Positions 1 through 7,680 of a DNA stretch of 24,138 nucleotides are shown here, piece by piece. The notes under the pieces were generated by a model. The model saw only the letters and a list, made by a program, of their open reading frames with translations, made no database searches and was not told the DNA's origin. Position 1 is the first letter of the stretch, and each line of letters begins with the position of its first letter. The DNA is from an uncultured Gemmatimonadota bacterium (GTDB lineage: Bacteria > Gemmatimonadota > Gemmatimonadetes > Gemmatimonadales > Gemmatimonadaceae), in assembly GCA_946480295.1 (NCBI GenBank), contig CAMLIT010000067.1, forward strand, positions 1 through 24,138, read 5' to 3'. The translations under genes and the position numbers were made by a program.

Positions 1-40
1 TCCGTATCGTCCCGCCGCCCTTCGGCGCGTCCCCCCACGC

Positions 41-75
41 CTCCCGCCTCCCGCCTCCCCCCTCCCCCCTCCCGC
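41..75. repeat. Five tandem heptads (CTCCCGC type) at the ATPase stop
   Basis: Five consecutive 7-base units can be read here: CTCCCGC twice, CTCCCCC twice, then CTCCCGC once. The last base of the array is the last base of the ATPase stop codon (minus-strand TAG at 75-77), so the array starts exactly where the coding region ends. No inverted partner is visible, but the window edge may cut it off. The same heptad recurs at 7962-7989 and, inverted, at 11236-11249. Confidence 0.8.
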
Positions 76-1925
76 TACCTCGACGTCCGCAACGCATTCA
101 ATATCACCGCCACATCGATCCCCTCCTGCAACACCGCCCCCACCGTCGGCACGATGTGCCCGGCCGCCGCAAAGACCATCGCCACCCCGCTCAGCCCCAG
201 CCCGATCACGATGCTCTGCTTGGCGATGCTGAGCGTCCGCTTCGAGATCCGCAGCGCCTCCGCCACCCGCGGCAGCTCGTCCACCAGGATCACCACGTCC
301 GCCGACTCCGCCGTGATCCCGCCCCCGTGCCCCGCCAGCGCCACCCCCACGTGCGCGCTCGTCAGCGCCGGCGCGTCGTTCACCCCGTCGCCCACCATCA
401 GCACCCGCGACCCGGAGTGCTCGAGCTGGTGGATGACGCCGACCTTCCCCTCGGGCAGGAGGTCCCCCTTCACCTCCTTGATCCCCACGGCGTGCGCCAC
501 GGCGCGCGCGTTGGGGGTGTGGTCGCCGGAGAGCAGGACGGTCCGTTCGATGCCTAACGATCCGAGGTCGTCGAAGAAGCCGTGCAGGCCGGGGCGCAGC
601 TGGTCGGCGTACTCGACGACACCGGCGATGTCGTCGTCGATCCCCACGTAGGCGCGGAGCCCGGTCTCGCTCCGCTCCAGCTCCGCGAGCATGTCGAGGC
701 TCGCGGGGTGGTGCTCGAGGACGAACGCGCGCGCGCCCACGGTGACCTCGTGTCCGTCCACCTCGGCGACGATGCCGCGGCCGGGGTACTCGACGTGGTG
801 GCGCGCGTGCGGCAGGGGGCCGAACTTCGCGGTCGCGGCGTCGACGATGGTACGGGCGAGGAGGTGCCCGCTCCCCTGCTCCACGGCGCCGGCGAGGCGC
901 AGGACGTCGTCGGTCTTCCAGCCGTTCGCGGCGAGGACGCGGCTCACGGCGGGCTTGCCGATGGTCAGGGTCCCCGTCTTGTCGAAGACGGCGGTGTCCA
1001 CCTCGGCGAGCTGCTCGAGGGCGCCGCCGTGCCTGACGATGATCTGCCGCCGCGCCGCGCGGTTGATCCCGCCGATGATCGCGATCGGCGTCGCGAGGAT
1101 GAGGGGGCAAGGGGTCGCCACGACGAGGACGGCGAGGACGCGCACCCAGTCGTGGGTCAGGAGGTACGCGGCGGCGCAGACGCCGAGGGTCAGGGGGGTG
1201 AACCAGACCGCATAACGATCGGCGAGGCGCTGGAGGGGGGACTTGCTCTCCTGGGCGGTCCGCACCAGCTCCACGATCCGCGCGTACTGGCTCTCCTCGG
1301 CGCGCGCGGTGGCGCGCACGGTGAGGACGCCCTCGCCGTTCGCGGTCGCGGAGAGGAGCTGGGTGCCGGCGCTCGCCGAGAGGGGCACGGGCTCGCCGGT
1401 GATGCGCGAGGTGTCGATGTGGGAGCGGCCGTCGACGACGACGCAGTCGCAGGGAATGAGCTCGCCCGGCCTGACGAGGAGGACGTCGCCGATGTCGATC
1501 GCGTCGACGGTGATGTCCTCGAGGCTCCCGTTCGCGCTGCCCCTGCGATGGGCGGTGCGCGGCGCGGCCGCCTCCAGCTCTCGTATGGCATCGGACGCGC
1601 GCCCCTCGGCGTAGCGCTCGAGGAGCTCGCCCCCGGTCTGCATGAGGACGACGACGAGGCCGGCGAGGGGATGGCGGAGGACGACGGCGCCGACGATGGC
1701 GAGCATCGCCACCATGTCGGTGGCGAAGTGGCCGCGGGTCGCGTCGCGCAGGGTGCGCCAGACGACGGGCGCGCCGGTGACGACGAGCCCCGCGAGCCAG
1801 ACGAGGACGGCCCAGCCGGCGGTGGCGGGATACAGCAGGGCGAGGCCCCCGGCGACGATGAGGGCGAGGGTCGCCAGGGGGAGCTGCGCCTGCGGGAGGG
1901 CGAGCAGGTCGGTGCGTATGCGCAT
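75..1925 (-). CDS. Heavy-metal translocating P1B-type ATPase
   Basis: This 616-residue membrane pump should export a transition metal at the cost of ATP. Visible hallmarks are the actuator TGEP (176-179), the phosphorylation motif DKTGT with Asp315, the hinge GDGVNDAP (512-519) and hydrophobic segments near 15-50, 68-98, 240-290 and 567-592. The ion-site motif is TPCP at 271-274 followed by a proline at 280, a TPCPx5P pattern that I recall for the P1B-5 subgroup (nickel/iron). Substrate is therefore uncertain; zinc, cadmium or cobalt remain possible. No N-terminal CxxC metal-binding domain is present, and no C-terminal hemerythrin domain. The usual SEHP of the nucleotide domain reads SGHL here (His354, Leu355). 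The gene lies 81 bases downstream of the universal stress gene on the same strand and is probably cotranscribed with it. The ATG at 1925 has only a weak GAG seven bases upstream. Confidence 0.93.
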   Translation of the reverse strand: MRIRTDLLALPQAQLPLATLALIVAGGLALLYPATAGWAVLVWLAGLVVTGAPVVWRTLRDATRGHFATDMVAMLAIVGAVVLRHPLAGLVVVLMQTGGELLERYAEGRASDAIRELEAAAPRTAHRRGSANGSLEDITVDAIDIGDVLLVRPGELIPCDCVVVDGRSHIDTSRITGEPVPLSASAGTQLLSATANGEGVLTVRATARAEESQYARIVELVRTAQESKSPLQRLADRYAVWFTPLTLGVCAAAYLLTHDWVRVLAVLVVATPCPLILATPIAIIGGINRAARRQIIVRHGGALEQLAEVDTAVFDKTGTLTIGKPAVSRVLAANGWKTDDVLRLAGAVEQGSGHLLARTIVDAATAKFGPLPHARHHVEYPGRGIVAEVDGHEVTVGARAFVLEHHPASLDMLAELERSETGLRAYVGIDDDIAGVVEYADQLRPGLHGFFDDLGSLGIERTVLLSGDHTPNARAVAHAVGIKEVKGDLLPEGKVGVIHQLEHSGSRVLMVGDGVNDAPALTSAHVGVALAGHGGGITAESADVVILVDELPRVAEALRISKRTLSIAKQSIVIGLGLSGVAMVFAAAGHIVPTVGAVLQEGIDVAVILNALRTSR

Positions 1926-2006
1926 CAGGTCACTCGTGGGTCGGAAAAAACGCGGGTGGCCGCGCGTGCACGCACGGTCACCCGCATATATCCCCCGCGC
2001 GATCGC

Positions 2007-3296
2007 TCAGCGCGTGAGGGTCAGCAGCGTCTGCCCCGCTCCGTGCTGCACGCGCAGCGCGACGTCGCGGTCCTGCTCGTCGTGCAGCACGTCGATGGAG
2101 GTGACATCGCCGATGCTGCGCGTGACGTGGCGCCCGCCGTATCCGAGCTCGCCGAGCATGATCTCGACGCGCGCGTCCCGATGATCGTAGGCGACGCCGA
2201 GCAGGGGATAGTCGTTCTCCTGCGCCTGGGCGCCGAGCTCGGGGTCGTCCACCTCCACGGTCACCCGGCGTCCGGTGTTGCGCTTCGTGAACTCCTCGAG
2301 CCGCGGCGCCCAGTCGCGCAGGGCGACGCGCTGGGGCGCGTGCTCCGTCCTCGTCGCGCCGACGTGTTCCCCCATCTCGTGCTCGGCACGCGGCACGGCG
2401 AGAACGGAGCACTTCGCGCCGCGGATGATCCCGGTCGCCACGCTGCCGAGCAGCATGCGCGAGAGGAAGCCGTGGCCGTGGCTGCCCGTGACGACGAGAT
2501 CGGCGCCTCTCTCGTCGGCGGCGTGCAGCAGCTCGCCGGCGGGATCGCCCTTGAAGGTGGCGACGTCGACGACGACGCCGGCGGGGAGGTCGAGCTCGGC
2601 CTTCAGCTTGTCGAAGCTCTCCTCGAGCGCCCTGGTGTAGATCTCCTCCCACTGCTCCCAGACGCCGGTCGCCTGGTCGCGCGAGACGACGTGGGCGAGG
2701 GTGAGCCGCGCGTGGCCGTCGATGATGGGGAGCGCGGCGCGAAGGGCGTCCACAGACATCTCGCTGAAGTCGACGGCGGCGAGGGCGCGCAGGGGGCGCC
2801 CGGGGAGGCCGGCGGGGGCGACGCAGAGCACGGGGACGGTGGCGATGCGCAGCACCTGGAGGGCGGTCTCGCTGCCGAACAGGCGATCGACGATGCGATG
2901 CCGGCCGAGGCCTATCACGATGAGCTTTGCCTGGAGCTCGCGCGCGCGGCGGGCGATGAGGGCCGCGGGCATCCCCTGGCCGAGCTCAATCGGCCAGCTC
3001 GTCTCGCTGCCGGTGACGCGCCGGAGCTGCGCGCGGACGTCGGCGACGCGGTCGGCCTGTCGCTGCTCCTCGACCTCGGCGACGATGGGGAGCTGCGCCT
3101 CGGGGGAGATGATGGGCATCGGCTCGAGGACGGTGAGGACCTCGACTGGGCCGAGCTGTGGGGCGAGCCGGTGGGCGGCGGCGAGGGCGGCGTCGGCGCG
3201 CTCGGAGCCGTCGGTCGCGACGAGGATCGCCGCGGTGCGGGCGGGCTTCTTCGCCGCGGTGAGCGGCGTGCCTGACGGCGAGACGGTCGCGGACAT
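2007..3296 (-). CDS. Tandem universal stress protein with DUF5335-like C-terminal domain
   Basis: The 429-residue product has two UspA folds (about 23-160 and 169-302) and a third region (about 323-429) resembling DUF5335. Domain 2 has a complete nucleotide-binding pattern Gx2Gx9GS starting at Gly271. Domain 1 has a degenerate version around GLGRHR, so only the second half is likely to bind ATP in the standard way. Usp proteins act in the cytoplasm in stress survival and energy sensing; what the tail adds is unknown. The frame also opens at an ATG at 3314, but I chose the ATG at 3296 because GGAGG sits five bases before it and lies inside the longer reading. It is first in a likely two-gene unit with the metal ATPase. 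The family call is firm and the DUF5335 call moderate. Confidence 0.9.
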   Translation of the reverse strand: MSATVSPSGTPLTAAKKPARTAAILVATDGSERADAALAAAHRLAPQLGPVEVLTVLEPMPIISPEAQLPIVAEVEEQRQADRVADVRAQLRRVTGSETSWPIELGQGMPAALIARRARELQAKLIVIGLGRHRIVDRLFGSETALQVLRIATVPVLCVAPAGLPGRPLRALAAVDFSEMSVDALRAALPIIDGHARLTLAHVVSRDQATGVWEQWEEIYTRALEESFDKLKAELDLPAGVVVDVATFKGDPAGELLHAADERGADLVVTGSHGHGFLSRMLLGSVATGIIRGAKCSVLAVPRAEHEMGEHVGATRTEHAPQRVALRDWAPRLEEFTKRNTGRRVTVEVDDPELGAQAQENDYPLLGVAYDHRDARVEIMLGELGYGGRHVTRSIGDVTSIDVLHDEQDRDVALRVQHGAGQTLLTLTR

Positions 3297-3386
3297 GGTG
3301 GCCTCCGGGCGCATCCGTGGTCGGGCCGGGGCGCGGCGGCGAGGGCGCCGCCGTCAACGGCGCCGCGTGCACGCTCCGGGACCGAT

Positions 3387-3402
3387 CTTCCCGCGCGGGA
3401 AG
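3387..3402. promoter_or_regulatory. 16-bp perfect palindrome upstream of the usp gene
   Basis: CTTCCCGCGCGGGAAG is its own reverse complement and lies about 90 bases upstream of the chosen usp start. It could be an operator for a dimeric regulator or a hairpin in the leader; the sequence does not decide. The rest of 3297-3523 holds no gene and no clear promoter that I can recognise. Confidence 0.35.
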
Positions 3403-3523
3403 CTATGGGAGCGGCTGGGGTGCGTCTGTCCGCCACCCTCTGATAGTCGGCGGGAAAAGGGTGGAGGGGGTGTCAGGGAACGGATGACAGGGAGCTGGCA
3501 CCAGGGAGCCGCGCGCCCGCCTC

Positions 3524-3716
3524 GTTGGTCGTTGGTCGTTGGTCATTGGCGGGGGGGGCGGGGGGCCCCCCCCGGGGGCGCCCCGGGCGCCGCCCCAGAC
3601 CCAAAAAACAAAGAAAAAAACGTGGGTGGTTGGTCTTGGGCGGCCCGCTCGGCCCGCCAGGCGGGGCCCCCCGGCGCGCCCCGCCAGAGACCAAGAACCA
3701 ATGACCAATGACGAGG
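3524..3716. repeat. Heptad-arm inverted repeat R1 (compound)
   Basis: The left arm is four heptads: GTTGGTC three times, then ATTGGCG. The right arm at 3682-3716 is five heptads of the complementary type: CGCCAGA, GACCAAG, AACCAAT, GACCAAT, GACGAGG. The interior has long G and C runs (about 3551-3595), an A-rich stretch (about 3602-3620), and a second partial arm containing GTTGGTC at 3629-3635, so this may be two nested or tandem elements. It fills most of the spacer between the usp gene (minus) and the lipoprotein gene (plus), which are divergently transcribed. No protein is encoded by it in any convincing frame. Confidence 0.85.
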
Positions 3717-3774
3717 ATCCCATTGCGCCCGCCGCGTCCGCGCGCGACGTTAGCAGCGCTTCCACCCGCCCCCC

Positions 3775-4164
3775 ATGCCATCCTTCCCCCTCCTCGCCGC
3801 CCGCGGCACGGTCGCCGCCGCCCTGCTCGCGGCTTCCGCTGGCTGCTCCTTCCTGCGCGAGTCCGCGGCGCCCTGCTCGTCGAACGTCCTGCCGGGGATC
3901 GTCGTCACGGTCACCGATTCGGCGACCGGGGCGTTCGTCGCCGACAGCGCGGTCGGCATCGTGGGCGACGAGAGCGGCTACTCGGACTCCCTCGCCGTCG
4001 GCTACCCCGGCCAGACGCTGGAGGGGGTGTGGGAGCGGGCGGGCACGTACCTGGTCACGATCCAGCGACCGGGCTACGACGACTGGATCGCGCCCGCGGT
4101 GAAGGTGACGAAGGACGCCTGCCACGTGCAGACGATCCGGCTCTCCGCCCGCATGCAGAAGTGA
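3775..4164 (+). CDS. Small lipoprotein, carboxypeptidase-regulatory-like fold
   Basis: A 129-residue protein with an N-terminal signal: a short hydrophobic stretch ending AASAGC, with Cys24 as the likely lipidated residue. The -3 residue is Ser, so the lipobox is imperfect. The mature part reads like a small beta-sandwich of the carboxypeptidase-regulatory or PEGA type: a VTDSATGAFV segment (about 43-52), then YPGQ (about 79-82), then GTYLVTIQRPGY (about 92-103). A further pair of cysteines at 40 and 125-126 region (Cys40, Cys-His near the end) could form a disulfide. It has no visible Shine-Dalgarno and follows repeat R1 by 58 bases. It converges on ftsB with 24 bases between the stops. Function unknown; an envelope location is inferred from the signal. 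Confidence 0.72.
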   Translation: MPSFPLLAARGTVAAALLAASAGCSFLRESAAPCSSNVLPGIVVTVTDSATGAFVADSAVGIVGDESGYSDSLAVGYPGQTLEGVWERAGTYLVTIQRPGYDDWIAPAVKVTKDACHVQTIRLSARMQK

Positions 4165-4188
4165 CGCGCCGCCCCCGCCCAACGACAC

Positions 4189-4488
4189 TCAGTGCTTCGC
4201 GTCGTCAGGCGGGGGCGTGGAGTCGGTGAAGCGGTACAGCAGCTCCTTGTCGCCGCGCACCATCCCGAACTCCTCGCGCGCGATCCGCTCCTGGAGCTTC
4301 GGGTCGTGCTCGACGCGCGCCTCGTAGCGCCGCAGCGAATCCACGACGCGCGTCAGGGAGTCGATGGACGCGACGAGGCGCACCTGACGACGCCGCTGAC
4401 GCAGCAGGTCGCGGGTGCTGTATTCGCCGCCCTCGATGGCGAAGACGAGGGCGGTGATGATCACGAGGAGCCAGACGAGGCGACGCAT
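4189..4488 (-). CDS. ftsB: Septum formation initiator, FtsB/DivIC family
   Basis: A 99-residue bitopic protein: short cytoplasmic MRR, a membrane helix at about 4-18, a coiled coil at about 28-58, and the family tail with a IAREEFGMVR stretch (69-78) followed by KELLYRF. FtsB/DivIC proteins bridge FtsL and FtsQ in the divisome. Linkage to enolase, seen here, is common for ftsB in many bacteria. It is downstream of eno on the same strand, separated by 196 bases occupied by repeat R2. The repeat comes to within two bases of the ATG, so the leader consists of heptads and contains no Shine-Dalgarno. Translation of this essential-type gene from such a leader is unusual. Confidence 0.9.
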   Translation of the reverse strand: MRRLVWLLVIITALVFAIEGGEYSTRDLLRQRRRQVRLVASIDSLTRVVDSLRRYEARVEHDPKLQERIAREEFGMVRGDKELLYRFTDSTPPPDDAKH

Positions 4489-4490
4489 CC

Positions 4491-4678
4491 GAGGGACGAG
4501 GGTTGGGGGTCGAGGGTCGAGGGGCTACGCTCTCCGCTCTCCGCCTTCCGCTATTCCGCGGGCCGCCCGGGATGCCAATGCTGCATCCCGAGGTCGGCGG
4601 AGAGCGGAGAGCGGAAGGCGGAGAGCGCAGCGGCCAGGATCAGCCTCGACCCTCGACCGTCGACCCTCGACCCTCGAT
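4491..4678. repeat. Nested heptad inverted repeat R2 between eno and ftsB
   Basis: Two different heptad series are nested. The outer left arm at 4491-4525 is five GAGGGTC-type units; the outer right arm at 4644-4678 is five CCTCGAC-type units. The inner left arm at 4531-4551 is TCTCCGC twice and CTTCCGC; the inner right arm at 4597-4624 is GCGGAGA, GCGGAGA, GCGGAAG, GCGGAGA. At the centre CGGGATGC (4568-4575) pairs with GCATCCCG (4583-4590) across a seven-base loop. As RNA this could fold into one long hairpin. It lies in the likely eno-ftsB transcript. Confidence 0.88.
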
Positions 4679-4684
4679 CGACCC

Positions 4685-5983
<1,299 letters not shown>

Positions 5984-6748
5984 TTAGGCGCTCTGCTCCA
6001 TGCCGCCGGCGATCGGGTACTCGCTCGTCCCGACGCCGTAGAGGTCGCGCATCGCGTCGGCCATGCGGTGCCAGACGACGGACATCAGCTCCGAGCGGTG
6101 CTCGTAGTCGTAGCCGGCGGTGGGCACCGGCTCGAGGAAATGGATCTCGACCACGCCGCGGTGGATGCGGAAGGAGCCCTTCGGCATGACCTCCCGCGCG
6201 CCGTAGACGAGCGCGGGGACGATCGGGGCCTGCGCGGCGATGGCGAGGACGAACGGCCCCTTCTTGAAGGGCCGCAGATGGTAGTCGTGCCCGCGGGTGC
6301 CCTCGGGACAGACGACCACGGAGCGGCCGCGCTGGACCTCGCGCGCCGCGACCTTGTAGCTCTCGAAGGCGGACTTCCGGTTCTCGCGCTCGAGGAAGAT
6401 GATCCCCGCGGACTCGGCGCCCCAGCCGAAGATCGGGATGCGGCGGAGCTCGGACTTCGCCACGAAGCTGTACCGCGGGATGACGGACGCGAGGGCGAAG
6501 ATGTCGAACCAGCTCACGTGGTTCGCGGCGTAGATCACGCCCGTGTCGGCCGACATGCGCTCGGCGCCGTGGACCTTCACGGTGACGCCGGCCGCGCGGC
6601 ACACGATGCGCGCCCAGAGGTGCATGACGCGCTGGTAGACGCTGTTCGGGCCGTCGGGAAAGCGGAGCAGCCGGCAGACGATGACCGTCGGTGCCAGCAC
6701 TCCGGTCGCGACGAGGACGGTGAACAGGGTGAGCAGCGTGCGCATCAC
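5984..6748 (-). CDS. plsC: 1-acyl-sn-glycerol-3-phosphate acyltransferase
   Basis: Transfers an acyl chain to lysophosphatidic acid to make phosphatidic acid, at the inner membrane. The 254-residue protein has a hydrophobic N-terminus (about 4-27), the catalytic HxxxxD motif as NHVSWFD (His77, Asp82), the acceptor-binding region around FVAKSELRRIP (96-106) and the PEGTRG motif (148-153). Length and order fit the family. The start is either GTG at 6748, which overlaps the thiL stop by four bases, or the next codon ATG at 6745, which overlaps by one (TGATG). Both imply coupling to thiL. Enolase follows after 18 bases. Confidence 0.93.
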   Translation of the reverse strand: MMRTLLTLFTVLVATGVLAPTVIVCRLLRFPDGPNSVYQRVMHLWARIVCRAAGVTVKVHGAERMSADTGVIYAANHVSWFDIFALASVIPRYSFVAKSELRRIPIFGWGAESAGIIFLERENRKSAFESYKVAAREVQRGRSVVVCPEGTRGHDYHLRPFKKGPFVLAIAAQAPIVPALVYGAREVMPKGSFRIHRGVVEIHFLEPVPTAGYDYEHRSELMSVVWHRMADAMRDLYGVGTSEYPIAGGMEQSA

Positions 6749-7680
6749 CGTGAAAAGTGGTCGTGCCCTCGTGCGCGCGCAACGCGCGCGCCGCCGGAGT
6801 GGAGCACGACCTCGGCGCCGGGCGCGACGGCGCGCCCGATCGGGGTGAGCGGCAGGTCGAACACGCGCTGGAACTCCGCCGTGTCCAGCTCGCGCGGCGC
6901 GCCGACGAGCAGCTCGTACTCCTCCCCGCTCTCCGCCGCGTCGAGCGGCGCGACGCCGGCGACGCGGGGCACGCGATCGAGGTCGAGCTCGATGCGCACG
7001 TCGGACGCCGCGGCGAGGTGGCCGGCGTCGGCGGCGAGGCCGTCGGAGACATCAATGGCCGCGGTGGCGCCGTGCGCGGCCAGCCACCGCGCCTCCCGTA
7101 TCCGCGGCACGGGGTGCGCGAAGCGCTCGCGCGCGTCGGCGCCGGGCGCTTCGCCGGCGCGGAGCGCGCGGATGGCGGCCCCCGGTCCGCCGAAGCGCCC
7201 GGTGACGTAGAGCAGGTCTCCGGGACGGACGGCGTCGCGGCGCAGGACGTCGAAGGCGGCGCCGAGGACGGTGGTGGTGATGGAGAGCTCGCCGGCGGCG
7301 GTCATGTTGCCGCCGAGGATCGGCGCGCGCGCGTGCTCCACCGCCTCGCCGATCCCGTCGGCGAGGGCGAGGAGCTCCCCCTCCCAGCTCTCCGGCAGGG
7401 CGATGGCGAGGAGCACGCCGACGGGGCGCGCCGCCATCGCCGCGAGGTCGCTGAGCGCCGCCGCGACGGCGCGGTAGCCGAGCTCGCGCGCGGAGAGCCA
7501 GCCTCGGATGAAGTGTCGGTTCTCGACGAAGGCGTCGACGCTGGCGACGAGCGCGTCGCCGCGCGGCAGCGCGAGCACGGCGGCGTCGTCCCCGATGCCG
7601 ACGGCCTGCGGTCCCCAGCGGTCGAGGAGGGCGCGAATGAGGTCGAATTCCTTGCCGCGGCCCAACTGTTCCCAGGTCAC
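6745..7680 (-). CDS. thiL: Thiamine-monophosphate kinase
   Basis: Phosphorylates thiamine monophosphate to thiamine pyrophosphate, the last step of cofactor synthesis. The 311-residue product has the family start (LGRGKEFDLIRALL near 6-19), GIGDDAAV (28-35), a GGNMT segment (123-127), GDLLYVTG (154-161) and DVSDGLAAD (210-218), with SGEEYELL (251-258) where many relatives have GGEDYELL. The open frame continues upstream to 9261, but that part is the antisense-like shadow of nnr. I place the start at GTG 7680, where homology begins and where GTGA overlaps the nnr stop. The tight overlaps on both sides indicate one transcript with nnr and plsC. Confidence 0.93.
   Translation of the reverse strand: MTWEQLGRGKEFDLIRALLDRWGPQAVGIGDDAAVLALPRGDALVASVDAFVENRHFIRGWLSARELGYRAVAAALSDLAAMAARPVGVLLAIALPESWEGELLALADGIGEAVEHARAPILGGNMTAAGELSITTTVLGAAFDVLRRDAVRPGDLLYVTGRFGGPGAAIRALRAGEAPGADARERFAHPVPRIREARWLAAHGATAAIDVSDGLAADAGHLAAASDVRIELDLDRVPRVAGVAPLDAAESGEEYELLVGAPRELDTAEFQRVFDLPLTPIGRAVAPGAEVVLHSGGARVARARGHDHFSR

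Noticed and set aside
582..3275. 897-codon open frame on the plus strand
   Set aside because: It is antisense to the ATPase and usp genes, spans both, and its translation is Asp/Glu/Arg/Gly-rich without motifs, as expected for a shadow frame in GC-rich DNA.
3524..3716. tRNA or other structured RNA gene in the repeats
   Set aside because: No acceptor stem with CCA-like end, T-loop or anticodon arm; the pairing is explained by the inverted heptads.
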